Shown: in pieces, positions 31,179 to 42,268 of the stretch
How the letters are laid out: each line of letters opens with the position of its first letter
How positions within the stretch are numbered: position 1 is the first letter of the stretch
Assembly: GCA_947451935.1 (NCBI GenBank)
Contig: CANGBH010000001.1
Span: 1-64,000, forward strand
Origin: Chitinophagaceae bacterium
Lineage (GTDB): Bacteria; Bacteroidota; Bacteroidia; Chitinophagales; Chitinophagaceae
Direction of reading: 5' to 3'
Length of the DNA stretch: 64,000 nucleotides
Position numbers and translations under genes: made by a program
Notes under the pieces: model-generated
What the model was told of the DNA's origin: nothing
The model's input: only the letters and a program-made list of their open reading frames with translations
The model's database searches: none

Positions 31179-31679
31179 TTATTTTCCAAACTGATGAAGT
31201 TCACCAGCCATCTGCTGAATATATTTTTCTTGCTCTGCTTTATTATCAAGCTGCTTACGAATAACCTTTTCGGAAATTTCAATAACCATGTTACCAATCT
31301 GATTTTTAACATCAGTTAGAGCCGCCATTTTTTTAGTTTCAATAGCAGCATAAGCATCAGCTATTACTTTTGCTGCTTCCGCTTTAGCCTGCTCCTTAGC
31401 ATCGTTAATCAATTTGTCTTTGGTCTCCTTTGCTTCTTTAAGCATTTTGGTTCTTTCTTCTCTTGCTTGCACCATCAATGCCTCATTCTCACTTTTCAAT
31501 TGTCCCATTTCAGCTTTTAATTTCTGAGCGGTTTCCAATGAGTCAGCAATCCCTTTTTCACGATCGTTTAGAGATTGAATGATAATTTTCCAAGCAAATT
31601 TCTTCAAAATGAAGAAAACCAATAAGAACGCTACTAGCGTCCAAATCAATAAGCCAATACCGGGTAATAACAAATCCAT
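31179..31679 (-). CDS. atpF: F0F1 ATP synthase subunit b
   Basis: MDLLLPGIGLLIWTLVAFLLVFFILKKFAW then long charged helix. Confidence 0.93.
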   Translation of the reverse strand: MDLLLPGIGLLIWTLVAFLLVFFILKKFAWKIIIQSLNDREKGIADSLETAQKLKAEMGQLKSENEALMVQAREERTKMLKEAKETKDKLINDAKEQAKAEAAKVIADAYAAIETKKMAALTDVKNQIGNMVIEISEKVIRKQLDNKAEQEKYIQQMAGELHQFGK

Positions 31680-31709
31680 AGTCAGTATTTTGAATCAAAT
31701 TTTTCAAAG

Positions 31710-31782
31710 AACTGCATCCTCCGCCCTGTGCATTGGATGCAGTTTAATTTTTCGATAATTCTGCATTGCTACATAATTATCG
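31710..31782 (-). promoter_or_regulatory. Tandem hairpins in the atpE-atpF intergenic region
   Basis: Stems CGATAATT/AATTATCG (31753-31760 / 31775-31782) and AACTGCATCC/GGATGCAGTT (31710-31719 / 31735-31744), both perfect. Confidence 0.6.
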
Positions 31783-31797
31783 CGTGCACTGTACTGA

Positions 31798-33146
<1,349 letters not shown>

Positions 33147-33166
33147 AAATTTCTCCAAATTTTTCG

Positions 33167-33174
33167 CAAAGATA
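33167..33174 (-). promoter_or_regulatory. Candidate -7 box of the atp operon promoter
   Basis: Reverse strand TATCTTTG, exact match to TAnnTTTG. Confidence 0.55.
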
Positions 33175-33219
33175 GGGATGCCTAGAGTAAAAACCTCGCA
33201 ATCCTAAAAAAACTCATTT

Positions 33220-35016
33220 TTAACCCTTTTGATCCTGCAAAATTTGTAGAAAAGCATACGCCCCTTTGGATTTAATCAGCTCATCGTGGGTACCTGATTC
33301 CACTATTTCCCCTTTGTCCAGCAAGAGGATTTGAGAAGCTTTCCTAATTGTAGACAATCTATGCGCTATTATTATGGATGTTCTACCTGCGGTCAACACC
33401 TCAATAGCATGCTGAATCAGTTTTTCAGTATGACTATCAACCGAAGAAGTGGCTTCATCCAATACCAAAATAGCAGGTTTAAACAATAAAGCACGCATAA
33501 AAGATAGCAATTGGCGTTGCCCCATAGATAAGGTACCCCCTCTCTCCATAACATTATAATGATATCCCTCTGGCAATTGCTCGATAAAGTCGTGAATCCC
33601 AATCAGTTTTGCAGCCTCCTTTACCTCATCTAACCTAATAGCAGGATCACGAAGACTTACATTTTCATAAACAGACCCCGAAAAAAGATAAACATCCTGC
33701 AGTACCACCCCAATTTGACGCCTCAATGTATTAATGTGAAAATCCTCTATATTCAAGTCATCAATTAGGATTCTTCCATTAGTATGCTGATACAAACGAT
33801 TAATTAAGCTGATGATGGTAGATTTGCCACTACCCGTATGCCCGACTATCGCCAGGGTCTCTCCCGGCTTAACACAAAAAGAAATATTGGTCAATACAGG
33901 CGTTCCTTCTACATAGCTGAATCCTACATGCTGGAACTCGATTTTCCCTTCAATCTTATGATCCACTGACTTTGGATTATCTTCAATGAGATCTTCGTTT
34001 GATAAAACTACCAATACCCGCTCTCCAGCAACCATACCCATTTGCAGAACATTAAACTTATCCGCGATGACCCTTAATGGTCGAAAAAGTAGATTCAATA
34101 AGAGTATAAAGGAGACAATATTACCTGTTACACTAGCCGCTTCAAGTGGGCTCAATTGATACGCGTTCCTGGCGGCAAACCAGACCAATAATCCCATAGA
34201 AAATGCAAGTATTATTTCTACCACTGGGAAAAAGACAGAATAGGCAAAAATGGCACTGATATTTGCATCACGGTGATGTCGATTGATTTTTTCAAATTGA
34301 TGTTGCTCCTTTTTTTCAGCATTAAATGCCTGGATTACTTGCATACCCGATATATGCTCCTGCACAAACGCATTCAACGAGGCAATGGCATTACGAACGC
34401 TAACAAACGATTTATTTACACTCTCTTTAAAAAAATAGGTGGCTATTAATAAAAAGGGGAAAGGGATGATACAAATAATAGTCAATTGCCAATTCGTGTA
34501 AAACATAGCTGCCAAGATTGCCAATATAGAAAGCAGGTCTGCTACTATCGGTATGAAGCCTTCAGAAAATATATCATTGATGGCCTCAATATCATTAATT
34601 GTTCTTGTAGTCAACGTACCAATCGGCGTCTTATCAAATTGACGTAAATTCAAGGATAGAATTTTTTCGTACACATTCAATCGTATGTCCTTTACAACAC
34701 GATGACCCAACCAAGACGTTATGTAGGTAAAGAAAAAACGAAGTACGCTTTCAACTACCAATACTACAATTTGAATCAGCGTAATAGACAACAAAAAATG
34801 CATAATGAGCTCTCCACTTGAATTTGGATCAGCGCTAATACGATGAAGTGTTTTATTGATTAATAGTGGCCTAAGCGGTGCTAATAATGCAAGCACAATG
34901 GCTAAGAGAACCGATAAATAAAATTTTCCAGCGTATGGCTTTGCAAATGAATAAATCCTTCGCAATAATGTTAAATCAAATACCTTTTTTTTCTGGCTTG
35001 CCTTTTCATTACTCAT
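33220..35016 (-). CDS. MsbA-like ABC transporter (fused TM-ATPase exporter)
   Basis: Six-TM N-terminal domain; VGHTGSGKSTIISLI, LSMGQRQLLSFMRALL, ILVLDEATSSVD. Confidence 0.94.
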   Translation of the reverse strand: MSNEKASQKKKVFDLTLLRRIYSFAKPYAGKFYLSVLLAIVLALLAPLRPLLINKTLHRISADPNSSGELIMHFLLSITLIQIVVLVVESVLRFFFTYITSWLGHRVVKDIRLNVYEKILSLNLRQFDKTPIGTLTTRTINDIEAINDIFSEGFIPIVADLLSILAILAAMFYTNWQLTIICIIPFPFLLIATYFFKESVNKSFVSVRNAIASLNAFVQEHISGMQVIQAFNAEKKEQHQFEKINRHHRDANISAIFAYSVFFPVVEIILAFSMGLLVWFAARNAYQLSPLEAASVTGNIVSFILLLNLLFRPLRVIADKFNVLQMGMVAGERVLVVLSNEDLIEDNPKSVDHKIEGKIEFQHVGFSYVEGTPVLTNISFCVKPGETLAIVGHTGSGKSTIISLINRLYQHTNGRILIDDLNIEDFHINTLRRQIGVVLQDVYLFSGSVYENVSLRDPAIRLDEVKEAAKLIGIHDFIEQLPEGYHYNVMERGGTLSMGQRQLLSFMRALLFKPAILVLDEATSSVDSHTEKLIQHAIEVLTAGRTSIIIAHRLSTIRKASQILLLDKGEIVESGTHDELIKSKGAYAFLQILQDQKG

Positions 35017-35033
35017 ACCAACTTCATTTCTAA

Positions 35034-37220
35034 CTAACGCATATTATTTGAATACGCTTTAATAAATAGAGCACCTAAATTTTTATGTGGAGGGATATAA
35101 TTATCAAATCGCTCCTTTCCAAGTCCGGAAGAAAATTGCTTTTCTAGCTGACTCCACATGGCCACCCAATCAACTCGCTCACCTTTTCTTAACGATTCAT
35201 TAATCAACTTCAAAATGGGCTCGTTAACTAGTTTTGTTCCAACTTCTTTTGATGATACAATATGAGCTTGTGGACAAACTTCTAAAATTGCATTCAGATT
35301 TTGAAAGCCCCCGCAAGACCCTAAAACAATGATTTTAGCAGTTGAGGGCAATTGACTAATGGTAGACTTCAAATGATAACTATGCCCTCGGTGAATAACT
35401 ATAGTTGGGTAAAGCTTCATCTCAGTAAGGTAGGAAGATAATGCAGCCTGTGCCTTAGCGTCTGGATCATCCTCTTTGGAATTATCAAGAGGAAGATTAG
35501 CAAAAATCCAAACCGGCTCCCCTAATAAAGACCTTATTTCAACCCATTGATCTTTCTCAGTAATTTTCCATTCGTTCTTACCAACAAACATCCCCATAAA
35601 ATTATTAAACGACTCTTTCCCATCTTTGTCCCCATAAAAAAATACTTGTTGAACAACTCTCCCATTTGAATCAGATAGGTCGTTATAATTCATTGTATAA
35701 ACAGGCGGGATATGATACCGTTCAGAAAGCAACCCGGTTTTATCGTTCGCAGATTTAGTTAATAAATCCAAAATATCATAAATTAAAAGACCTCGCTTAT
35801 TATTGTTTTTTGTTTGCAACAAAAGATTTCGTTCAACCTCAGCAATCACTAATTGTTTAGTAAGTGGGTCATTTATGCTACTATAAGAGTCGGCAACATC
35901 AACAGCATCTTCAAGATCAAATGTTTTTTCAAGCCCTCTGACAAATGACTTCATCAAAAGATTAGCGGATGGATCTGGCATAGTTGACAAAAATTCATTC
36001 AGCTTATTATAACCAGCTGCCATTTTAATAAATTTCCTAAATCGATCAAATCGAACCTGAAGCAGCAACGTATCCCCTGCCCCATTTCGAACTTTCTCCA
36101 TCATCCGATTATAGACTCCCGTATAACTTGAAGTATATAGAATATCCTCTCCAGTTACTATGATATAATAGAGCTCCTCAGCAGTCAAAGGCTGAAGCAC
36201 TCGAAATCGAACAGCATCTACCTCATCATGCAAAGCATTTATTTCATTAATATAAAGTTCCTCTGCTTTTTTAGCTATCATTTCTATGACTTCATGGTAT
36301 AACACAGGGGTATCCTTTTTACGCAAGGCATCCATGTATTCCAGTTCAGTTTTAACCAACAATTGATAATACTTCTGTCCATCTTCAGCAATTGAGCTGA
36401 TTTTGTCATATCGAATATTTCCCTTCAGTATTGAATGCATAAAAGGGAATATCAATCGTCCAGATTTATCATCTGAAAGCCTAACCAATAATTGAACTAC
36501 CGAGTCATCAATTTGTCTCATTTTAATGCCTAACGTTGAATTTCGGGCAGAAGCGTAATTATAAAACTGCTGAGGATTTGTTCTTGAGGCAGATATGATT
36601 AGGCTATCCGCATAAGGTTGCCCTAAGTATGGATCAATAGTAAGCAAGATTTTATCAGGATATTTTGATGCAAATTGCTTGTACGTGTAGGCTTTTACAT
36701 CAGCTAAGCCTTTTGAATCAAAGAAAATCGTATTAATGCCAAACAGAATATCATTTACTTCATAAGGGTAATTAATAGCTATAGACAGCATAGAGCCTGA
36801 TAATTCATCATACAACATTGCCTCCTTAAAGGCATCGTATAATAAAATCCCATAGCTTAAATCAATTGTGGCGGAATTAATTGCGGCCTTATATTTTTCG
36901 AGCCAAATACGTATTCCAGTTAAATATTTAACCTTGCTTCGATGGTCTAATCCCTCATCAACTTCTATTGAATGTTGAAGTTCATCTACCTGCCTAAAAT
37001 AAATATCGGTCAGAAGAAGCCCCAATTCTGTATCTAGTTTTAAAGTCAAGAATTTATTATGCAAAGGGGCCGGACCGCATAACAATTCTTGCTGTGCATC
37101 AATATCCTCATGCAATTTCAGCCTTTTAATGTCTATCGATACCTTTCCCGTATCCTGAGCAGCGTGAACTGAGGATAAGAAAAAAAGTAAAAAAAGAGTG
37201 GATAACAGGATAAAACGCAT
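35034..37220 (-). CDS. Secreted 728-aa protein with C-terminal clan-CD/caspase-hemoglobinase-like domain
   Basis: Signal peptide MRFILLSTLFLLFFLSSVHA; C-terminal beta segments VVQQVFFYGD, PVWIFANLPL, PTIVIHRGHSYH, AKIIVLGSCGG with His and Cys at strand ends. Confidence 0.6.
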   Translation of the reverse strand: MRFILLSTLFLLFFLSSVHAAQDTGKVSIDIKRLKLHEDIDAQQELLCGPAPLHNKFLTLKLDTELGLLLTDIYFRQVDELQHSIEVDEGLDHRSKVKYLTGIRIWLEKYKAAINSATIDLSYGILLYDAFKEAMLYDELSGSMLSIAINYPYEVNDILFGINTIFFDSKGLADVKAYTYKQFASKYPDKILLTIDPYLGQPYADSLIISASRTNPQQFYNYASARNSTLGIKMRQIDDSVVQLLVRLSDDKSGRLIFPFMHSILKGNIRYDKISSIAEDGQKYYQLLVKTELEYMDALRKKDTPVLYHEVIEMIAKKAEELYINEINALHDEVDAVRFRVLQPLTAEELYYIIVTGEDILYTSSYTGVYNRMMEKVRNGAGDTLLLQVRFDRFRKFIKMAAGYNKLNEFLSTMPDPSANLLMKSFVRGLEKTFDLEDAVDVADSYSSINDPLTKQLVIAEVERNLLLQTKNNNKRGLLIYDILDLLTKSANDKTGLLSERYHIPPVYTMNYNDLSDSNGRVVQQVFFYGDKDGKESFNNFMGMFVGKNEWKITEKDQWVEIRSLLGEPVWIFANLPLDNSKEDDPDAKAQAALSSYLTEMKLYPTIVIHRGHSYHLKSTISQLPSTAKIIVLGSCGGFQNLNAILEVCPQAHIVSSKEVGTKLVNEPILKLINESLRKGERVDWVAMWSQLEKQFSSGLGKERFDNYIPPHKNLGALFIKAYSNNMR

Positions 37221-37375
37221 AATCTTGCTTAAGCAAAATTAGGATTAAATAAATAACCAAATGGCCAAACTGTTGAGTTGAGACACTAGGCTTGAGTTTA
37301 GTTAACAATTTCATAATCAAGGATGGCCGGCTTATTCAATAAGCTAGATTAATTTTACTTTACTAAATTGTATCC

Positions 37376-38056
37376 ATGGGATCTGACAGTAAACGTATTT
37401 TGATTGCAGATGACGAACAGGATATTCTGGAGATCATGACCTATAATCTCCAACTTCATGGCTATGAAGTGGCCAATGCAAAAGACGGCGATGAAGCAAT
37501 ACAAAAGGCCAAAGACTTCAAACCTGAACTGATTATTCTAGACATCATGATGCCCAAAAAAAATGGGATTGAAGTATGTAAAATACTTCGATCACAGGCA
37601 ATCTTTAATGATACGATCATCATATTTCTTACTGCCCTAAATGATGAATTGTCGCATGTTAAAGGCTTAGAATTTGGGGCAGACGATTACATCAGCAAAC
37701 CCATTTCCCCTAAAATACTGGTCTCCAAAGTAAATTCACTATTTAGACGACTTACAAAATCAGATACGGGTAAAATAATTGAAATTGGGGATATAAAAAT
37801 AGATTCAGACCAATACTTGGTATACTATAAAGAAGAGCCAATAAGTTTGGCAAAAAAAGAATTTGAGCTCATCTCTTATCTTGCCTCGAAACCAGGAAGG
37901 GTCTTTCTTAGAAATGAAATTCTCAATCAAATTTGGGGGAGTGAAGTGATTGTTGGCGATCGTACCATTGACGTCCACGTTAGAAAAATAAGACAAAAGT
38001 TAGGCGTTGACTGTATCACAACGGTAAAGGGAGTTGGGTACAAATTTGAACTTTAA
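37376..38056 (+). CDS. PhoB-like OmpR-family response regulator
   Basis: ILIADDEQDILEIM, IILDIMMPKKNGIEVC, DDYISKPI, wHTH DRTIDVHVRKIRQKLG..ITTVKGVGYKFEL. Confidence 0.93.
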   Translation: MGSDSKRILIADDEQDILEIMTYNLQLHGYEVANAKDGDEAIQKAKDFKPELIILDIMMPKKNGIEVCKILRSQAIFNDTIIIFLTALNDELSHVKGLEFGADDYISKPISPKILVSKVNSLFRRLTKSDTGKIIEIGDIKIDSDQYLVYYKEEPISLAKKEFELISYLASKPGRVFLRNEILNQIWGSEVIVGDRTIDVHVRKIRQKLGVDCITTVKGVGYKFEL

Positions 38057-38101
38057 TTCGGCTGACCCTTTTTCGAGCAGAAGCATTTTGTACATTGCAG
38101 T

Positions 38102-39154
38102 ATGTTCGAAACTAAAAATTACACACCAGTTCAGCTTGCATTACTGAATGCACTTGTTATTACCTTATGTGGATTTTTAATCACCCTCCTTTTTTCAGAA
38201 AACGTAGTTTTCACAATTATACTATCCATTGTCTTATTTGGAGTAAGTTTTTTACTTACTCGATTTCTAGTCGACAAATTTGTAAATAGAAAGATTAAAT
38301 TAATTTATAAGTTCATCCACCAAACCAAAGCATCGAAAAGGGAAGAGTTTTTCAAAAAAACAATACTCCCACAACAAAGTCTGGAAGAAGTTGGCGAAGA
38401 TGTATTGCTCTGGGCCGACCAACGAAAAGCTGAGATGGAAATGCTTGAAAAAAATGAAATATTCAGAAAGGAATTTTTACAAAACCTTTCACATGAGTTC
38501 AAAACCCCTGCATTTGCTATTCAGGGCTATCTTGAAACATTAATTGCTGGCGCAATTGATGTTCCTGAAGTGAGCAAGAAATTTCTTGGCAAAGCTTTTC
38601 AAAATACAGAGCGACTCATTCACCTAATATCAGATTTGGACGAAATCACGAAATTAGAAAGTGGCAAACAGGAATTATTTATTCAACGATTTATAGTACA
38701 AGATTTAATTCATGAAGTGTTTGATTCACTCAGCTTCAAAGCTGAAGCAAAAAGCATAAAATGTTTTATAAAGAAAGGTTGCGAACAGCCATTAACAGTT
38801 GAAGCTGACAAAGAAAAGATTAGGCAAGTACTTACCAACCTAGTTGACAATGCTATTAAATATGGTAATCCTGAAGGGAAAGTAGAAGCAAGTATTTACC
38901 AAACAGATGACAGGAACTCACTGATAGAAATCAGTGATGATGGAATTGGAATTGAAGAAGAGCATCTTTCAAGAATCTTTGAGCGATTCTATAGAACTGA
39001 TTACGGAAGGAGCAGAAACATTGGGGGCACAGGGCTCGGACTAGCCATTTGTAAACATATCATAGAAGCGCATGGACAAATCATTCATGTAAGGAGCAAA
39101 ACTAGTGTTGGCACCACATTTGGATTTACCTTAAAAACAAAATTAGACAACTAA
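38102..39154 (+). CDS. PhoR-like sensor histidine kinase
   Basis: Two N-terminal TMs, FLQNLSHEFKTPAFAIQGYLETL (H-box), NLVDNAIKYG, GGTGLGLAICKHIIEAHGG-like HATPase. Confidence 0.93.
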   Translation: MFETKNYTPVQLALLNALVITLCGFLITLLFSENVVFTIILSIVLFGVSFLLTRFLVDKFVNRKIKLIYKFIHQTKASKREEFFKKTILPQQSLEEVGEDVLLWADQRKAEMEMLEKNEIFRKEFLQNLSHEFKTPAFAIQGYLETLIAGAIDVPEVSKKFLGKAFQNTERLIHLISDLDEITKLESGKQELFIQRFIVQDLIHEVFDSLSFKAEAKSIKCFIKKGCEQPLTVEADKEKIRQVLTNLVDNAIKYGNPEGKVEASIYQTDDRNSLIEISDDGIGIEEEHLSRIFERFYRTDYGRSRNIGGTGLGLAICKHIIEAHGQIIHVRSKTSVGTTFGFTLKTKLDN

Positions 39155-39233
39155 CATATCTTCAATTTGATCATACATCATTTGGAGTATTTTCAATTTA
39201 GTGCTAACTTATAAATTGAACACTTAATTATAC

Positions 39234-40445
39234 ATGGCCTTAAAGTACATTATATGTGTTATTTGCTTTCTATGTAGCCAACTTATTGAGGCCAGATCCA
39301 AAACAACTTTCACAGACGACTCTATTCACATTGATTTTTTAGGAAAGGCATATTCACTTCCTCCAATAGGAGGATTAGAACAATTTTCTGGAGATATTAA
39401 TGAGACTAAAATATCTGAATATGCAAACCACCTACCATCAAATCAATTAAACGAGGTATGTCTATCCCTTTTATCTATTCAAAAAAAAGAAAACCTTGAC
39501 GATTGGTTATACTATCAATTAGTTCGCAGAACCGCACAGGAGTGCATTCATAAGAAGGAAGATTATATTGGATATACCATGTTGAAATGGTATATCTTAA
39601 GCTATACAGGATATGAACCACTCTTAAGCGTTTCTGAAAACAAATTACTGCTTTACATAAAGAGTGATGACGTCATATATAATCAACCACTAAAAAAAAT
39701 TGAGGATAAACAATATGTCTGCCTGAACTACCATGACTATGGATTCAACGTAGACTTTAATCACGAAAAGTTTATCAATATAACAAGCTTACTAAAAGAG
39801 GGGGGGGCGTTTACTTTCTTAGTTAAAACACTTCCAGATTTTGCAGAATCCACTTATAAAACCAAGGAGTTAAAATTTCAATATAAAAAAAAGGCTGATC
39901 AAGTAAATATAAAATTAAATACAAATCTGAGTAGTTATTTTACCAACTACCCTGTAACTGAATATAAGAATCAATTTAATATTCCATTATCTAAAGAAAC
40001 GTACCAATCACTTATTCCTGCGCTAAAAGAAAAGCTAATCAATTTTGATAAAAACAAAGGAGTTGAATACCTTATGTATTTCACAAGGCATGCTTTTATC
40101 TTTGAAAGCGACACTGAAATATTTGGAAGAGAAAAAAGACTTTCACCCGAAGAAACACTCTTCTATGAGAAAAGTGATTGTGAAGACAGATCGGCACTTT
40201 TCTTTTTACTTGTAAAGGAAATATATGACCTCCCAATGATTGTTTTATCCTCACCACAACATGTTACAGTAGCTGTAAAACTAGATAAGCCATCCAAACA
40301 TTCTATACTTTACGAAGGCAACCAATATACTATATGCGAACCAACACCACAAGGTAGGGAATTAAAAGTAGGTGAGGAAACATCAACTATTCGGAAGCAA
40401 CATTTTACAGTTGAATTTGCATATGATCCTACAGAAAACAAATAA
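39234..40445 (+). CDS. Secreted protein with transglutaminase-like Cys/His motifs
   Basis: Signal peptide; FYEKSDCEDRSALFFLLVKEIYDLPMIVLSSPQHVTVAVKL resembles the TGase-like Cys and His motif arrangement. Confidence 0.55.
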   Translation: MALKYIICVICFLCSQLIEARSKTTFTDDSIHIDFLGKAYSLPPIGGLEQFSGDINETKISEYANHLPSNQLNEVCLSLLSIQKKENLDDWLYYQLVRRTAQECIHKKEDYIGYTMLKWYILSYTGYEPLLSVSENKLLLYIKSDDVIYNQPLKKIEDKQYVCLNYHDYGFNVDFNHEKFINITSLLKEGGAFTFLVKTLPDFAESTYKTKELKFQYKKKADQVNIKLNTNLSSYFTNYPVTEYKNQFNIPLSKETYQSLIPALKEKLINFDKNKGVEYLMYFTRHAFIFESDTEIFGREKRLSPEETLFYEKSDCEDRSALFFLLVKEIYDLPMIVLSSPQHVTVAVKLDKPSKHSILYEGNQYTICEPTPQGRELKVGEETSTIRKQHFTVEFAYDPTENK

Positions 40446-40467
40446 CTTATTTTATAAAGCACAGTAA

Positions 40468-40497
40468 AAAAGAGACCGCCCCAAGAATGGGGCGGTC
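40468..40497 (-). terminator. Rho-independent terminator downstream of the IPT/TIG gene
   Basis: Reverse strand GACCGCCCC-ATTCTT-GGGGCGGTC followed by TCTTTTTTAC. Confidence 0.85.
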
Positions 40498-40606
40498 GTT
40501 GAACTACTCTCTGATTTAAGTAAAAATCATTAGTTTAAATTATTTGAATTGTATTACTAAAATGTTACGTCAAGATGAATAATTAATGTACAATTCTCTA
40601 CTCAGA

Positions 40607-42235
40607 TTAAAAGCCCCATCGAGTCCATCCACTTGTCCAATCTGTAGTTCCAATTGCACCCACAAAAGATACCTTTTCAAAAAATGCATCAGTAAGTTTT
40701 GTAGGAGCGAAATCAGCTCCGGATAATAAAATGGATCCTCCACCAGGATTTAAATTAGGTGCAAGGTTGTTGAATGGATCAGTTAAACCTAAAGTAGATA
40801 CATCAGACACTTCAACAGTTCCTGTGGCCGCATAGGTACTTTTAATTGTAGATAGGTCGTATACGGCAAAATTTGGAATAGTATATTTAGCATCCGCACT
40901 ATAAAAATCGGCAACAGCAAATGTTGGCGTTTGATCATTAATATAACAATGCTGTAACAAGCTTGAACCGTTCAAGAAATAAGATATAGTAGAATCTTCT
41001 TGAACTCGGAACGCTGCTTTTTTTGCACCAAGTACAACGGAATTAGCCAATATAAATTGAGCACCTCTTCTCCAACGCATACCATACCCATAATCAGCAG
41101 ACATTCCAGCTGCATTATTTGGACCAATAGCGGTAAAATTAGACATAACAGGTGACGTAATAGGCGTTCTTGAGTAAGCTAATCCATTAGATGGATTCAC
41201 ATTATCAACTTCGAAATTGTTAGAGATATCACCTGTTGATCCTTTAGGATCTGTGAATGTTGGGTCTTTAATAGAAATAGCAAATTGAATTTTACCACGG
41301 TATCCATCATCAAAGTCAAAATCATCATCCGCACTATTATATGCAACTAGGTGCTTACAGTTAACAGCTCCACCAAATATTTCAAATGCATCGTCATATC
41401 CTCTTGCCACCTGAACATAATCAATCTCAGTTCCACTACCTACTCCATATAAAGAAAGACCATTTACTTCATCACCAGGATTAACTGCTTTCCCAGCATA
41501 TTCAATACGAACATACCTCAGAATTCCAGAATTGTCTGCATCATTATTACCTCCAAATGATTGGTAGTTTACATCAAGTCCGCCTTCAATTACTTTGTGG
41601 TTTCCATTAACTTTAGCATTACCAGCAATAACTACACCACCAAAATCACCCGGTGCAGGAGATGCGTCATTTGATGTGAATACAATCGGATTCGCAGCAG
41701 TACCTTCAGCCATTATTTTTGAACCTGGAGTGATAACTAGCACACCAGCTGAATCTTTATCAGAAACAATTTTAGTTCCTGCTTCTATAGTTAGTACTGA
41801 GTTTGTGGTTACATATACATATCCACGTATTCTGTATACAAAATCTTTTTTCCATGTTGTACTGGCATTGATTATACCTCTAACATCAAACTGAGTTCCA
41901 GCTCCGAAAAATGTAAATCCTGCTAACTTTGCAGTGCCCCCTGGGGTTGTTACAGTAACGTCACCTGAAGCTCCATTACCAAGAGTTGCAGTAATTGAAG
42001 TTGAATTAACCACCGTATATGAAGATGCTGCTGTTCCACCAAACTTCACTGAAGTGACATTAGCAAAATTAGCACCCATAATAGTAATTACATCGCCACT
42101 AGCTCCAGATGTAGCAGAAACACTAGTAATAGTAGGTGCTGGTACAATTTCTGGAGGCGTGACTTCTTCTGTTTTTTTACAAGCAAAAGCGCTGAATAGT
42201 AGCACTGCAATACTTAGACCCCTTAAATTTTTCAT
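40607..42235 (-). CDS. IPT/TIG-domain lipoprotein with parallel-beta-like surface domain
   Basis: Lipobox LLFSAFACKK; PTITSVSATSGASGDVITIMGANFANVTSVKFGG (IPT/TIG); LTIEAGTKIVSD..NPIVFTSND repeats. Confidence 0.85.
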   Translation of the reverse strand: MKNLRGLSIAVLLFSAFACKKTEEVTPPEIVPAPTITSVSATSGASGDVITIMGANFANVTSVKFGGTAASSYTVVNSTSITATLGNGASGDVTVTTPGGTAKLAGFTFFGAGTQFDVRGIINASTTWKKDFVYRIRGYVYVTTNSVLTIEAGTKIVSDKDSAGVLVITPGSKIMAEGTAANPIVFTSNDASPAPGDFGGVVIAGNAKVNGNHKVIEGGLDVNYQSFGGNNDADNSGILRYVRIEYAGKAVNPGDEVNGLSLYGVGSGTEIDYVQVARGYDDAFEIFGGAVNCKHLVAYNSADDDFDFDDGYRGKIQFAISIKDPTFTDPKGSTGDISNNFEVDNVNPSNGLAYSRTPITSPVMSNFTAIGPNNAAGMSADYGYGMRWRRGAQFILANSVVLGAKKAAFRVQEDSTISYFLNGSSLLQHCYINDQTPTFAVADFYSADAKYTIPNFAVYDLSTIKSTYAATGTVEVSDVSTLGLTDPFNNLAPNLNPGGGSILLSGADFAPTKLTDAFFEKVSFVGAIGTTDWTSGWTRWGF

Positions 42236-42268
42236 TTGACGTTTTTTTTGGTTGTTTTTTATATTGAT

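Noticed and set aside
31680-31720. Tiny ORF MQFFEKFDSKY (minus strand) just before atpF, preceded by GGAGG
   Set aside because: GGAGG abuts the ATG with no spacer and the sequence is the 3' arm of the hairpin; too weak to call a leader peptide.
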